46,563 nucleotides of DNA from Sphingomonas bacterium. GTDB lineage: Bacteria; Pseudomonadota; Alphaproteobacteria; Sphingomonadales; Sphingomonadaceae. The position numbers and the translations under genes were made by a program. The notes beneath the pieces are model-generated. The model was not told where the DNA came from and made no database searches. It was given only the letters and a program-made list of their open reading frames with translations. Of the stretch, positions 8,636-17,776 are shown one piece after another; the first letter of the stretch is position 1, and each line of letters starts with the position of its first letter. Location of the stretch: positions 1-46,563 of the forward strand of contig NZ_JAQGLC010000047.1 of assembly GCF_028293085.1 (NCBI RefSeq), in the 5' to 3' direction.

Positions 8636-10267
8636 TTAGCCGGTCGCCTGAGCCAGATACGCCCGCTCCCGATAGTCGAACCAGTCGAAATCGGCCGCAA
8701 GTCGCCGTCCCGAACCGTCCTGGCACGCCACGCCGACAAACGCCCCGGTAAAGTTCGGCAGTCCCGGCGCGCTCGCCTCGTCGGAGAGGATGCTCGCATC
8801 GAACTGCTCGCGCAGCCATGTCCATTCCGCCGCGCCCTCGATCCGGAACGCGAAGCGCAGCCGCTCGTAATCCACCTCCACCCGCAGCTCGATGCGGCCT
8901 TCCGCCCCGATCGGATGAATCTGCGAAAAACTATCGGCCGACGGCGCATCGGGAAGCGCCGACATCACCTGCACCTGCCGCCCGCCATTCTCGTCCGCGG
9001 TCACGAACAGATAATGGAATTTGGAGCCATTATAATAACAGATCAGCCCCGCCGCCTGCTGATAGCTCTCCGGCGCGAACTCCAGCATTGTCGTCGCGGA
9101 ATAACAGAAGGCCTGTTGCCGCCGCGCGACCAGCGCCTGTTCGAACAGGCTGCCCAGCGTCTCGCGTCCATAGAGCCGCAAATGCCCCGGCCGTTCGGTC
9201 AGGCTGAACAGCCGCTCGGGCTCGGGCGAGCGCAGCCACTGGAAATCGATCGGCAGCACGCCGTGGTCGAAATCCACGCGCACCGGCGCTTCGGCCACCG
9301 CAACATCGAGCCCCGGAATCGGGATCTCCAGCGCCGGAATGCTGTCGCCGCTTGCCGTATAGAGCCACCCGTCCTCGGCCCAGCGCATCCGCTGGATCGC
9401 GGTCTCGCGCCCCAGCACGCAGCGCCCGCGATTGGGCAGCGGCCGTCCGCACAGATAGACCATCCATGGCTCGCCGGCCGGCGTCTCGACCAGATCGGCA
9501 TGGCCCGCGCGTTGCAGCGGCGCATCGGGCCGGTCGCGCGCGCTGAGGATGTAAATGTCGGGGTGCAATTCGTACGGGCCCATCAGCGAGCGTGACCGCG
9601 CCATCGTCACCGCATGGTTCCACGCCGTGCCGCCCTCCGCGGTGATGAGATAATAATAGCCATCACGCTGGTAGAGATGCGGCGCCTCGGTCAGCCCCAG
9701 CGGCGTGCCCTCGAAGATCATGTGCGGTGCGCCGATCAGCGCCTCTTTTGCTGCGCAATATTCCTGCAGCACGATGCCCGCGAAACGGTTCCGCCCCGGC
9801 CGGTGATCCCACAGCATATTGACCAGATATTTCCGTCCGTCCGCATCATGGAACAGCGACGGATCGAAGCCGCTGCTGTTGAGATAGACGGGGTCGGACC
9901 AGTCCCCCTCGATCGTGTCGCTCGTCACCAGATAATTATGGAAATCGCGCAGCGACGCGCCGGAGGCGCCGCCGGTGGTGGTGCGGCCGTATCGTTTCAC
10001 ATCGGTATAGATCAGGTGGAAACGCTCGCCGTCATGGCTCAGGCACGGCGCCCACACCCCGCAACTGTCCGGATCGCCGCGCATGTCGAGCTGGCTCGCG
10101 CGCACCAGCGGCCGCGCCACCAGCCGCCAGGTGGCGAGGTCGCGCGAATGATGGATCTGAACGCCGGGGAACCATTCGAAGGTCGATGTCGCGATATAAT
10201 AATCCGCGCCGACCCGAACGATCGACGGGTCGGGGTTGAAGCCGCGCAGGATGGGGTTGCGGATCAT
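8636..10267 (-). CDS. Glycoside hydrolase family 43 (beta-xylosidase/arabinofuranosidase type)
   Basis: 543 residues. The start ATG at 10267 overlaps the stop of the MFS gene by four bases (ATGA), so I reject the longer frame upstream. The five-bladed propeller catalytic domain shows all three acidic residues: Asp13 in GFNPDPSIV (base), Asp135 in SSGFDPSLFHD (pKa modulator) and Glu194 in LTEAPHLY (acid). The region after about residue 330 is a beta-sandwich typical of the GH43 xylosidase group with a C-terminal GH43_C2-like domain. There is no signal peptide, so it is cytoplasmic and probably acts on short xylo-oligosaccharides brought in by the MFS transporter made from the same mRNA. Arabinofuranosidase activity is an alternative. 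Confidence 0.93.
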   Translation of the reverse strand: MIRNPILRGFNPDPSIVRVGADYYIATSTFEWFPGVQIHHSRDLATWRLVARPLVRASQLDMRGDPDSCGVWAPCLSHDGERFHLIYTDVKRYGRTTTGGASGASLRDFHNYLVTSDTIEGDWSDPVYLNSSGFDPSLFHDADGRKYLVNMLWDHRPGRNRFAGIVLQEYCAAKEALIGAPHMIFEGTPLGLTEAPHLYQRDGYYYLITAEGGTAWNHAVTMARSRSLMGPYELHPDIYILSARDRPDAPLQRAGHADLVETPAGEPWMVYLCGRPLPNRGRCVLGRETAIQRMRWAEDGWLYTASGDSIPALEIPIPGLDVAVAEAPVRVDFDHGVLPIDFQWLRSPEPERLFSLTERPGHLRLYGRETLGSLFEQALVARRQQAFCYSATTMLEFAPESYQQAAGLICYYNGSKFHYLFVTADENGGRQVQVMSALPDAPSADSFSQIHPIGAEGRIELRVEVDYERLRFAFRIEGAAEWTWLREQFDASILSDEASAPGLPNFTGAFVGVACQDGSGRRLAADFDWFDYRERAYLAQATG

Positions 10268-11547
10268 GCGGGCTCGGGCTCCTTCTGGGGTATCGGGTCG
10301 GGTGCGGGTGCCCGCACGAGAATCCACATCACGGCGGCGGCGAAAAGGTCGAGCACGCCGAGTGCGACGAAGAACGGGCCATAGCCGATCCGCTCGACGA
10401 AATGCCCCATCGCGAGCGTGAACAGCAGCACGCCGAGATTGGCCATGGTCCCGGCGATCCCCGCTGCGGTGCCCACTTCGTTGCGCGGGAACAGGTCGGA
10501 CGCCATGGTGATGCAGGTCACCGACAGGGTCTGGTGCGCGAAGCCGCCGAGGCAGAGCAGGGCGACCGCGGCGATCGCGCTGTCGACCTGCCCGACGAAC
10601 ATCATCCCCGTCATCAGCAGCGCGCCCAGCGTATAGGCGCCGCGCCGCGCATTGATCAGGGCGATGCCGCGCTTCTGCAGCTGGTAGACCACGAACGGCC
10701 CGAACAGGCAGCCCAGATCCGCCGCGATGAAGGGGAGGCCCGCGAACATCGCGATCTGCGCGAGGTCGAAATGCCGCACCGTCGTCAGGTATAGCGGCAT
10801 CCACAGGGTCAGCGTGCCCCAGGTCGGATCGGCCAGAAAGCGGGGCAGGGCGATGCCCCAGAGATTGCGCTGCAGCAGCAGCCTGCCGACCGGCGGCCGC
10901 CCCGGCTCGGCGCGCAGATAGCTTTCCTGCCCCTCCAGGATCAGCGCCTTCTCCTCGGTCGAGACGCTCGGATGGTTCTCCGGCGAATTGTAGAAATGCC
11001 GCCACATCGCCGCCCAGAGCAGCGCGAGCACGCCCGCCACGATAAAGGCGCCGCGCCAGTCCCACACCATCACCGCGCCCGCCACCAGCAGCGGCGCCAG
11101 CACCGAACCGAGCGAGGCGCCAATATTATAGACGCCCCCGGCAAAGCCGCGTTCGCGCGCCGGAAACCATTCGGAGATGACCTTCAGCGCCCCCGGATGC
11201 GCGGTGCCCTCGGCAAAACCGAGCAGCGCACGCAACCCGGTCAGGCTCATCCAGCCAGTCGCCAGCCCATGCGCCATGGTGATCAGCCCCCAGGCCGCGG
11301 CGAACAAAGCGAGCCCCGTCTTCAGCCCGACCAGGTCGAGGATATAGCCGGCGATCGGCTGCAGCATGATGCCCAGCTGGAAGCCGCCGGTGATCCATGA
11401 ATATTGCTCGGTGCTGATGTGCAGCTCGGCCATCGCGGTCGGCGCGGCGACGCCCATGATGCTGCGCGTCAGATAGTTCAGGATCGTGCCGAGCATCACC
11501 AGCCCGATGATCCACCACCTGATCTTCGTGCCCTTGCTCAGCCGCAT
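10264..11547 (-). CDS. MFS transporter, anion:cation symporter (hexuronate/ExuT-like) type
   Basis: 427 residues with about twelve membrane helices. I start at ATG 11547 (MRLSKGTKIRWWIIGLVMLG), which opens directly into helix 1; the longer open frame to 11826 has no MFS character. Family markers are ILNYLTRSIMGVAAP, EYSWITG-like EQYSWITGGFQ, LRALLGFAEGTAHPGALKVI and EWFPARERGFAGGVYNIGASLG, as in ExuT/GarP carriers of hexuronates. With a GH43 enzyme translationally coupled behind it, uptake of (aldo)uronic-acid-containing or xylo-oligosaccharides is plausible (inference). An operator-like palindrome lies 55 bases upstream of the start. Confidence 0.9.
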   Translation of the reverse strand: MRLSKGTKIRWWIIGLVMLGTILNYLTRSIMGVAAPTAMAELHISTEQYSWITGGFQLGIMLQPIAGYILDLVGLKTGLALFAAAWGLITMAHGLATGWMSLTGLRALLGFAEGTAHPGALKVISEWFPARERGFAGGVYNIGASLGSVLAPLLVAGAVMVWDWRGAFIVAGVLALLWAAMWRHFYNSPENHPSVSTEEKALILEGQESYLRAEPGRPPVGRLLLQRNLWGIALPRFLADPTWGTLTLWMPLYLTTVRHFDLAQIAMFAGLPFIAADLGCLFGPFVVYQLQKRGIALINARRGAYTLGALLMTGMMFVGQVDSAIAAVALLCLGGFAHQTLSVTCITMASDLFPRNEVGTAAGIAGTMANLGVLLFTLAMGHFVERIGYGPFFVALGVLDLFAAAVMWILVRAPAPDPIPQKEPEPA

Positions 11548-11601
11548 TGCGCATCCTTCCGTGCGTCGCGCGCCGCTCGTCCGGGCTCGATCGCGTATCG
11601 A

Positions 11602-11634
11602 TGGTAGCGATAACGATTTGCCCTGTGGTGGCAA
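11602..11634 (-). promoter_or_regulatory. Putative promoter and LacI-type operator of the MFS-GH43 operon
   Basis: On the minus strand a -35-like TTGCCA (11634-11629) is followed by the near-palindrome at 11602-11615, which reads TGGTAGCGATAACG on the plus strand. The operator would cover the -10 region, a repression geometry. It shares the central CG and TA spacing with sites at 22405, 23663, 32895 and 39763. Confidence 0.5.
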
Positions 11635-11734
11635 GATCGACCGGGAAGGGCGGTTGTGGGGAAATTGCGGCCAGCCGATTTGCGACCTGATTGGCCGCGT
11701 GATAGCGTTAGCATCGCTTTCCGGGAGAGGTCCC

Positions 11735-12223
11735 ATGACCCGTCGTTTTCTACTTGCGGCGCTTTGCCTTGCGGGAATGTCCGCCCCCGCTTTCGCCGCG
11801 CTCGCCCCGCGCGACAGCTGGGGCAAGGCCGGCGTCTCGCTCGATCAGTACCGCGCCGATGCGGTGATGTGCGGGCGCCGGGGCTATTATCTCGACGTCG
11901 CGAACACTCCCGCCGCCCAGGCGCTGGTCAAAGCGTCGAGCCGGATCGAGAATCTCATGATGGGCGGGGGCAGCAATACGGATCTGGATCCGATCGTCAT
12001 GGCGGTGCAGGGCGCGCGCCCCGAGCAGCGCTTTCGCGAGATCGCCACGCTCCAGAAAACGACCGTCGAAACCTGCCTGACCGATCTCGGCTATGTCCGC
12101 TTCCGCCTCACCGACGAACAGCGCGGCCAGCTCGAAAAACTCCGCGCCGGCACGCCCGAACGCCATGCTTTTCTGCACAGTCTTGCCAGCGACCCGAAAA
12201 TCCTGTCGACGCAGCATCTCTGA
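11735..12223 (+). CDS. Secreted hypothetical protein
   Basis: 162 residues from ATG 11735, preceded by GGGAGAGG at 11723-11730. MTRRFLLAALCLAGMSAPAFA is a signal peptide with an AFA-A cleavage site, so the mature protein of ~140 residues is periplasmic or secreted. It holds WGKAGVSLDQYRADAVMCGR and TTVETCLTDLGYVRFRLTDE, with two cysteines that could form a disulfide. The pattern D-x-x-x-C-G...C-L-x-x-x-G-Y occurs in small sphingomonad exported proteins of unknown function. Eighteen bases separate it from the oxidoreductase gene, so they probably share a transcript. Confidence 0.75.
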   Translation: MTRRFLLAALCLAGMSAPAFAALAPRDSWGKAGVSLDQYRADAVMCGRRGYYLDVANTPAAQALVKASSRIENLMMGGGSNTDLDPIVMAVQGARPEQRFREIATLQKTTVETCLTDLGYVRFRLTDEQRGQLEKLRAGTPERHAFLHSLASDPKILSTQHL

Positions 12224-12241
12224 TCGCAGGGTGAGAATGGC

Positions 12242-13270
12242 ATGATCGACGTTGGACTGATCGGTTTCGGGCTGGCCGGCGCCAGCTTCCACGCGCCTTT
12301 GGTCGAGGCCGTGCCGCGGCTGCGCCTGAAAAGCGTCGTCACCTCGCGCACGGAGGAGGTCGCAAAGGCCTTCCCCCAGGCGACGACGGTCGCCAGCGCC
12401 GAGGCGCTGATCGCCGACCCGTCGATCGGCCTGATCGTCATCGCCACGCCGAACGATCTGCACGCTCCGCTCGCCCGCGCCGCGCTCGAGGCGGGCAAGC
12501 ATGTCGTCATCGACAAGCCCTTCGCGGTCGACCCCGCCGATGGCGAGGCACTGATTACGCTGGCGAAGGCGCGCGGGCTGGTCCTGTCGGTCTTCCACAA
12601 CCGCCGCTGGGACAGCGATTTCCGCACGGTGCTCGATATCCTCGCCGGCGGCGCGCTGGGCGAGGTCATGCTGGCCGAACTGCGCTGGGACCGCTTCCGC
12701 CCCGAGATCAAGCAAGGCTGGCGCGAGGCGACGGTCGAGGAGGGCGGCGGCATGCTCGCCGATCTCGGCCCGCATCTGATCGATCAGGCGCTGCAGCTCT
12801 TCGGCGCGCCCGAGGCGATCACCGCCGATGTCGCTGCGCAACGCGCCGGCGTGGTGGTCGACGATTATTTCGAACTGACGCTGCATTATGGCGAGCGCCG
12901 GGTAATCGTCTCCGCCTCGACATTGGTGGTATCGGCCCGTCCCCGCTTCAGTCTCCACGGCACCCGCGGCAGTTTCGTGAAATACGGCCTCGACCAGCAG
13001 GAGGCGCTGCTCCGCGCCGGCGGCAAGGCGACGGATCCGGGTTACGGCGAGGATCCGCCCGAAACCTATGGGACGCTGACACTGGCTGACGGCACCGCCA
13101 AACCGGTCCCGACGCTCCGCGGCGACTGGCGCCGCTATTATCAGGGCGTCGCCGACGCGATCCTCGACGGCGCCCCGCCGCCGGTCGATCCGGCGGATGC
13201 GTTGACGGGCCTGCACCTGATCGCGCTGGCGCGGCGGAGCGCGGACGAAGGGCGCACGCTGCCCTTCTAA
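12242..13270 (+). CDS. Gfo/Idh/MocA family oxidoreductase
   Basis: 342 residues. The Rossmann half starts MIDVGLIGFGLAGASFHAPL with the GxGxxG motif, followed by VIATPNDLHAPLARAALEAGKHVVIDKPFAVD (here quoted in parts: the ATPNDLH and DKPFAVD motifs), where the Lys of DKP is the conserved EKP lysine. The C-terminal half contains GGGMLADLGPHLIDQAL with the conserved Asp and His of the substrate site. Members oxidise or reduce cyclic sugars, inositols or their derivatives with NAD(P). The sequence resembles the YdgJ branch. The location near GH genes fits sugar metabolism. The substrate is not predictable. Confidence 0.9.
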   Translation: MIDVGLIGFGLAGASFHAPLVEAVPRLRLKSVVTSRTEEVAKAFPQATTVASAEALIADPSIGLIVIATPNDLHAPLARAALEAGKHVVIDKPFAVDPADGEALITLAKARGLVLSVFHNRRWDSDFRTVLDILAGGALGEVMLAELRWDRFRPEIKQGWREATVEEGGGMLADLGPHLIDQALQLFGAPEAITADVAAQRAGVVVDDYFELTLHYGERRVIVSASTLVVSARPRFSLHGTRGSFVKYGLDQQEALLRAGGKATDPGYGEDPPETYGTLTLADGTAKPVPTLRGDWRRYYQGVADAILDGAPPPVDPADALTGLHLIALARRSADEGRTLPF

Positions 13271-13272
13271 AT

Positions 13273-13565
13273 TTTCCTCTCCCCCTGTGGGAGAGGAGCA
13301 TTGGGTCGGTCATGCCCCCGCATGACCTGAACAGCGCGGGGCGCTGTTCATCCAATGCTGGGCCCAAGCGAAGCTTGGGAAGGGTGAGGGGGACACCCGA
13401 TAAATTGAGACACGCACTGTCTCGAGCCTCACTCCCCCTCATCCGGCGCTTCGCGCCACCAGTTTTGCCGAGCGTCGGGTAAATCATGCCCCCGGCATGA
13501 TTTAGAAATGCCCGCGGGGCATTTCGACCCGTCGATCGTCAAAACTCCCACAGGGGGAGAAGGGT
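13273..13565. repeat. Mosaic palindromic intergenic element with inverted ends
   Basis: This fills the space between two convergent genes. The ends carry inverted copies of a 16-mer: TCTCCCCCTGTGGGAG at 13278-13293 and its complement at 13545-13560. In between are perfect hairpins. GGTCATGC/GCATGACC lies at 13308-13327 and TGAACAGCGC/GCGCTGTTCA at 13328-13350; both are enclosed by GCATTGG/CCAATGC (13298-13304 with 13352-13358), giving a three-way junction. CCCAAGC/GCTTGGG follows at 13363-13379, GAGACA/TGTCTC at 13407-13423 inside TGAGGGGGA/TCCCCCTCA, GGCGC/GCGCC at 13445-13457, a 10-bp stem at 13481-13503 and an 8-bp stem at 13506-13524. I see no coding potential. It looks like a MITE or REP-type cassette. 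Confidence 0.75.
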
Positions 13566-13582
13566 TCTGGAGCGCTACCACG

Positions 13583-14980
13583 TCAGGGCGCGCCCGCATC
13601 ACACGGCGCATCCCCGCCGCACATCGACCACCCGCCTCCCATTGCCTGATACAGCTGAATCCGCGCGGCCAGCGCATCCGCCCGAAGCTGGACCAGCGAC
13701 AGCTCGACCCCGAGCAACCCCCGCTGCGCATCGAGTTGCTCGAGATAAGGCGAATAGCCCTCCCGATAGCGATTGGTCGCAAGCCGCAGCCCCTCGGCCA
13801 GGGCGTCGCGCTGCGACTGCACGAGCGCTACCTGCTCGTCGAGCCGCTTCACCCCCGCCAGCGCATCGTCAACCTCGCGAAACGCGGTCAGCGCGACGCG
13901 GCGGTACGCGAACGCCGCCTGGTCGCGCTGCGCGCCCGCCACTTCGGCCTGTCCAGTGAGCCTGCCGCCCTCGAACAGGGGCGCCAATATGCTGCCGCCG
14001 ATCGACCAGATCGAGATCGGGTCCTGCAGCAAGGTGGAGAAGGCGGTTCCTGCGGCGGCCGTCAGCCTGACTTGCGGCAGGAAACGCTTGCGCGCCGCCG
14101 CCAGCCCCTTGTCGGAGGCGGCGAGCTGATATTCGGCCTGCGCCACATCGGGCCGCCGGCGTAGCAGCTCGGAAGGGAGGCCGGCCGGGACTGCGGGTTT
14201 GACGAGCTGGGCCAGCGCCAGGCCGCGCTCGACCGCCTGCGGCGTTTCGCCGGTGAGTTGGCTCAGCGAATCTTCGGTGCGGGCGATGGCGAGTTCGATC
14301 TGCGGGATGATCTGCGCGGTCCCGCTATATTCGGCCTGGGCCTGTTCGAGTTCCAGCTTCGGCGAATAGCCGCGATCGAAGCGGGATCGCGCGATACGCA
14401 GCGCATCCGCGCGCGACGTGAGCGTCGATCGGGCGACCTCCAGCCGCGCATCGAGACTGCGCAGCGAAACATAGCCGCTGGCCGTCGCGCCGGCGACGGA
14501 GAGCCGCGTCGCATCGCGCGCCGCTTCGCTGGCGAGATAGGCATTGCGCACAGCGGATTGCTGGTCGGCCAGGCGCCCGAACAGATCGATCTCATAGCTC
14601 GCCTGAAGCTGCGGCTGCGCGAAATTCTGCTCCAGCGGCTGCCCGAAGGCGCTGACCGAACGCGACCGGCCGCCGGCGATCCCGGCATCGAGCGTGGGAA
14701 GCAATTGCGCGCGGGCGAGCGTCAGATTGGCGCGCATCTCGCGCACGCGGCCGGCGGCGATGGCGATGTCCATATTGTTCGCCAGCGCCTTCTCGACCAG
14801 TCGTGTCAGGGTGGGATCGCCGAACGACGCCCACCAGGCGCGATCGAGCGGCGCCGTCGGCCCGGCATCGGTGCGCCACGCGGCGGGTGGCACGACCGGC
14901 GCTACCGTCGCCACACGCACCGCCGGCCCGGCACAGCCGGCGAGCAGCACCAGGTACGCCGCGATCGCCGGCTGCCTCAT
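13583..14980 (-). CDS. NodT-family outer-membrane efflux lipoprotein
   Basis: 465 residues. ATG 14980 overlaps the EmrA-like stop by four bases (ATGA); the longer frame to 15280 is read-through of the neighbour's shadow. The N-terminus MRQPAIAAYLVLLAGC is a lipoprotein signal with the lipid Cys at residue 16. Two repeats of the OEP domain (PF02321) follow: WWASFGDPTLTRLVEKALAN, then LPSELLRRRPDVAQAEYQLA (the classic L-R-R-P-D-V motif) and FEGGRLTGQAEVAGAQRDQA. It forms the trimeric outer-membrane channel for the EmrAB-type pump encoded just upstream. Substrate classes are usually hydrophobic drugs. Confidence 0.93.
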   Translation of the reverse strand: MRQPAIAAYLVLLAGCAGPAVRVATVAPVVPPAAWRTDAGPTAPLDRAWWASFGDPTLTRLVEKALANNMDIAIAAGRVREMRANLTLARAQLLPTLDAGIAGGRSRSVSAFGQPLEQNFAQPQLQASYEIDLFGRLADQQSAVRNAYLASEAARDATRLSVAGATASGYVSLRSLDARLEVARSTLTSRADALRIARSRFDRGYSPKLELEQAQAEYSGTAQIIPQIELAIARTEDSLSQLTGETPQAVERGLALAQLVKPAVPAGLPSELLRRRPDVAQAEYQLAASDKGLAAARKRFLPQVRLTAAAGTAFSTLLQDPISIWSIGGSILAPLFEGGRLTGQAEVAGAQRDQAAFAYRRVALTAFREVDDALAGVKRLDEQVALVQSQRDALAEGLRLATNRYREGYSPYLEQLDAQRGLLGVELSLVQLRADALAARIQLYQAMGGGWSMCGGDAPCDAGAP

Positions 14981-16104
14981 CGCCGCGGTCCGCTGCGCGT
15001 GTCGATCTTCACCTCCACCGACATGCCGGGGCGTAGCCGCGCCGCCATCGGCTGGCCTGGATCGATCGCGATGCGCACGGCGATGCGTTGTGCCACTTTC
15101 ACGAAATTGCCGGTGGCATTGTCGGGCTTCAGCACGGCGAATTCGGACCCGGCGGCGGGCGACAGATTTTCGACATGACCGTTCAGCGTCGCACCGCCGA
15201 GCGCGTCGACCTTGAAGCGCGCGCGCTGGCCGATCGCGATGTCGCGGGTCTGGGCTTCCTTGTAATTGGCGATCACCCACACGTGATGCGGCACGATCGA
15301 CAGCAATTGCGTGCCGGCGGTGACATAGGCGCCGTCGCGCACGCCGATCTCGGATAACTGGCCGTCACTCGGCGCCCGGATGATCGTGTTGTCGAGGTCG
15401 ATCTGCGCAAGGCGGAGTTGTGCCCTGGCCGCCTCCACCGCGGCCTGCAGCCCCTCGCGTCCGACCACGACCGTCCGCACGTCCTGGGTGCCGATCGACC
15501 GGCTCGCCTTCGCCTGGCTCACCGCGGCATCCGCCGCCAGCAGCGCGGCGCGCGTCTGGTCGAATTCGCGGGTCGAGATCGATCCGTCGGCGACCAATGC
15601 CCGGGCGCGCCGCATATCGGCCTGGGCGCGCACGAGCTGCGCCCGCGCATTGGCGATGCCGGCATTCTGGCTTTCCGTCGCAACCTCGCGCGAACGTTGC
15701 GCCTGCCGCGAATTGGCGAGCGAGGCCTGCTGCGCGGCGACATTCGCCTCGGCCTGGGCCACGCGCGCCCGGTAAATGCGGTCGTCGATCGTCGCGAGCA
15801 CCTGCCCGGCCTCGACCTCGGCAAAGTCCTGCACGGTGACGCGCGTCACATAGCCGCTGACCTGCGGGCTGATGATCGTCACCCGCCCGCGCACATAGGC
15901 ATTGTCGGTCCGCTCGCTCCAGCCGCCGAATGGCGGCAATCGCCAGGCGTAGAGGATGGCGAGGACGGCGCACGCCGCGATCGCGACGATCGCGATCACG
16001 GTCGTGCGCGACTTCACTGGCGGCCGCCAGCCGCGCGGCGGTTCCTCGATCGGCGTTTCGACCGCGACCGGGGGCGGTGGCACCTTGGGTTCGCTCTCGC
16101 TCAT
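14977..16104 (-). CDS. EmrA/HlyD-family membrane fusion protein
   Basis: 375 residues. One N-terminal membrane anchor (about residues 34-53, VIAIVAIAACAVLAILYAW) is preceded by a Pro-rich cytoplasmic tail. SERTDNAYVRGRVTIISPQV is the typical EmrA/HlyD start of the barrel-sandwich domain. A long alpha-helical hairpin (about 110-210, Ala/Gln/Arg-rich) precedes IIRAPSDGQLSEIGVRDGAY and the beta-barrel. It bridges the inner-membrane transporter and outer-membrane channel. Gene order transporter - fusion protein - channel with 1-base gap and 4-base overlap indicates one operon. Confidence 0.94.
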   Translation of the reverse strand: MSESEPKVPPPPVAVETPIEEPPRGWRPPVKSRTTVIAIVAIAACAVLAILYAWRLPPFGGWSERTDNAYVRGRVTIISPQVSGYVTRVTVQDFAEVEAGQVLATIDDRIYRARVAQAEANVAAQQASLANSRQAQRSREVATESQNAGIANARAQLVRAQADMRRARALVADGSISTREFDQTRAALLAADAAVSQAKASRSIGTQDVRTVVVGREGLQAAVEAARAQLRLAQIDLDNTIIRAPSDGQLSEIGVRDGAYVTAGTQLLSIVPHHVWVIANYKEAQTRDIAIGQRARFKVDALGGATLNGHVENLSPAAGSEFAVLKPDNATGNFVKVAQRIAVRIAIDPGQPMAARLRPGMSVEVKIDTRSGPRR

Positions 16105-16105
16105 G

Positions 16106-17776
16106 TCATTGCCCCTGCTTTTCCCCTGCGTCTTGCATCTTCTGGATCTGCCGCTGCAACAGGATCACCGGCGACTCCTCGCCGCGCCGCCGGACCGACC
16201 ACCGGATCAGATAGCCCCACAAGGCTACCACGACCGCCAGCACGCCGATCAGCAGGAACACGTCGTTATACGCCAGGATGTTGGCTTCGCGCGTGACCTG
16301 TTGCGCGAGCAGCGCCGCCCCCTCGGCGCTGCGCAACGCCGGATCGCCGAGTGTGCCGCCGACCGCGCCGCCGCCCGCCCGAATGCGCGCGGCGACCAGC
16401 GGATCGGTCAGCACGATCCGCTCGACCAGCTGGTTCGAATGGAACTTCTCGCGCAGCACCTGGAAGGTGCCGAGCAAGGTGGTGCCGAACAGGCCCCCGA
16501 CGCTCTGGCTGATGCTGAACAGCACGACGAAGCTGATGAAGTTGCGGCCCCCGGCGAGCAGGGTGCGCGCGATGCCGATCACCATGGCCTGGGCGAGGAA
16601 CAGCAGCGAGGCGAAGCCGATCAGCGCCTGGCTGATATAGAAGCTGCTCGGGCGCGTCAGGTTGCTCGCATCGGCATCCATGAACGATCCGACCACGATC
16701 AGCAGCACCGCAAGCGAGATCGGCCGCGCGACATTGTCGGGTCGGAACGTCAGGACGGCGGTGGCGAGGCCCGCAATCGATGCGGCAACGACGATGAGGT
16801 TGAGCGTCACCATCTGGTCGTTGATCATGCCGACGACGTTCAGCAATCCGACCGAACCGAAGGCCTGTTCCGACAGCAGCACGCGCACCGATGCGGCGAT
16901 GGAAATCAGCCTGATCATCTCGCGTGTCGCGAGCCAGCGCGTGTTGATCAACGGGTTGGCGCGATGATATTCGACGATCAAGGCACCGGCGATGAGCGCG
17001 ACGCTCGCGGCGAGCGACCAGCCCATCCAGGGCCGCTCGGTCCACCATTCGATCCGCCCCTCGGACAGCACGGCGATCAGCAGCCACAGGCCCGGCGCGA
17101 GCAGCCCGAAGGTGAGCAGGTCGAGCGGCTCGAACACTTTCTCCTTCTCGCTCGGCGGCAATGGCTGGGTCATCACCGCCGCCAGCGAGGCGAAGGCCAG
17201 CCCGGCCTCCAGCCAGTAGAGATTGTGCCAGTCGCCCCATTCCAGCAACGTGGGCGACAGGGCGCGCGCCAGCGGCGTAGCCAATTGGGGAACGCTGATG
17301 CCGATCATCACCCCGAAAAGGCGTTTCGGCGCGGGCATGGACTGGAAGAAATAGAGGATGGTCAGCGTCGTCAGGCCGCTCGCCGCGACGCCGTTGACCG
17401 CCCGCACCGCGACCGACGTCCAGAAACCATGGACGACCAGATGCATCAGCGCGCTCGCGGCATAGACCAGCAGTGCGTAGCGGATGAACGGCTGCAGCCC
17501 GAATTGCTGGCGATATTTCACCAGCAACAGGTTCGCGGTCACATTGGTCATGAAGAAGGCGGCGGTGAGCCAGGCGCTCTCGTCGGTGTTGAGGCCGAGC
17601 GTCCCTTGCGCGAAATTGAGGTTCACCGTGACGAGCGCGTTGCCGAGGCCGGCGGTGATCCCGAGCAGGCACCCGATCGCGAAATAGACGGCGCGTCGCC
17701 ATGACGGGTGATCGGGATTGGCTGGCGATCCCGGGAGCGTTGGTCTTTCGTGAGGCTTGAAGACGTATTCCGCCAC
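16106..17776 (-). CDS. DHA2-family (EmrB-type) multidrug MFS transporter
   Basis: 556 residues with about fourteen helices, starting at a GTG at 17776 with GAGGAGG upstream. NLNFAQGTLGLNTDESAWLTAAFFMTN-like text (NTDESAWLTAAF) matches the EmrB helix 1-2 region, and AVNGVAASGLTTLTILYFFQ carries the family's motif C-like Gly pattern. The C-terminal part has SVGGLFGTTLLGTFQV and a long periplasmic loop before the last helix. It acts in the inner membrane as a proton antiporter feeding the EmrA- and NodT-like partners. No MarR/TetR regulator gene lies next to it; the 480-base region upstream must hold its control signals. Confidence 0.93.
   Translation of the reverse strand: MAEYVFKPHERPTLPGSPANPDHPSWRRAVYFAIGCLLGITAGLGNALVTVNLNFAQGTLGLNTDESAWLTAAFFMTNVTANLLLVKYRQQFGLQPFIRYALLVYAASALMHLVVHGFWTSVAVRAVNGVAASGLTTLTILYFFQSMPAPKRLFGVMIGISVPQLATPLARALSPTLLEWGDWHNLYWLEAGLAFASLAAVMTQPLPPSEKEKVFEPLDLLTFGLLAPGLWLLIAVLSEGRIEWWTERPWMGWSLAASVALIAGALIVEYHRANPLINTRWLATREMIRLISIAASVRVLLSEQAFGSVGLLNVVGMINDQMVTLNLIVVAASIAGLATAVLTFRPDNVARPISLAVLLIVVGSFMDADASNLTRPSSFYISQALIGFASLLFLAQAMVIGIARTLLAGGRNFISFVVLFSISQSVGGLFGTTLLGTFQVLREKFHSNQLVERIVLTDPLVAARIRAGGGAVGGTLGDPALRSAEGAALLAQQVTREANILAYNDVFLLIGVLAVVVALWGYLIRWSVRRRGEESPVILLQRQIQKMQDAGEKQGQ

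Noticed and set aside
10268..11065. Open extension upstream of the GH43 start, which would give a longer fusion protein
   Set aside because: It lies inside the MFS gene in another frame; the ATGA overlap at 10264-10267 and the GH43 N-terminal motif fix the start at 10267.
13273..13565. CRISPR-like array
   Set aside because: Hairpins differ from one another, there are no equal-length spacers and no cas genes.
14981..15280. Open extension upstream of the outer-membrane channel gene
   Set aside because: It is a shadow of the EmrA-like gene; the lipoprotein signal begins at 14980.
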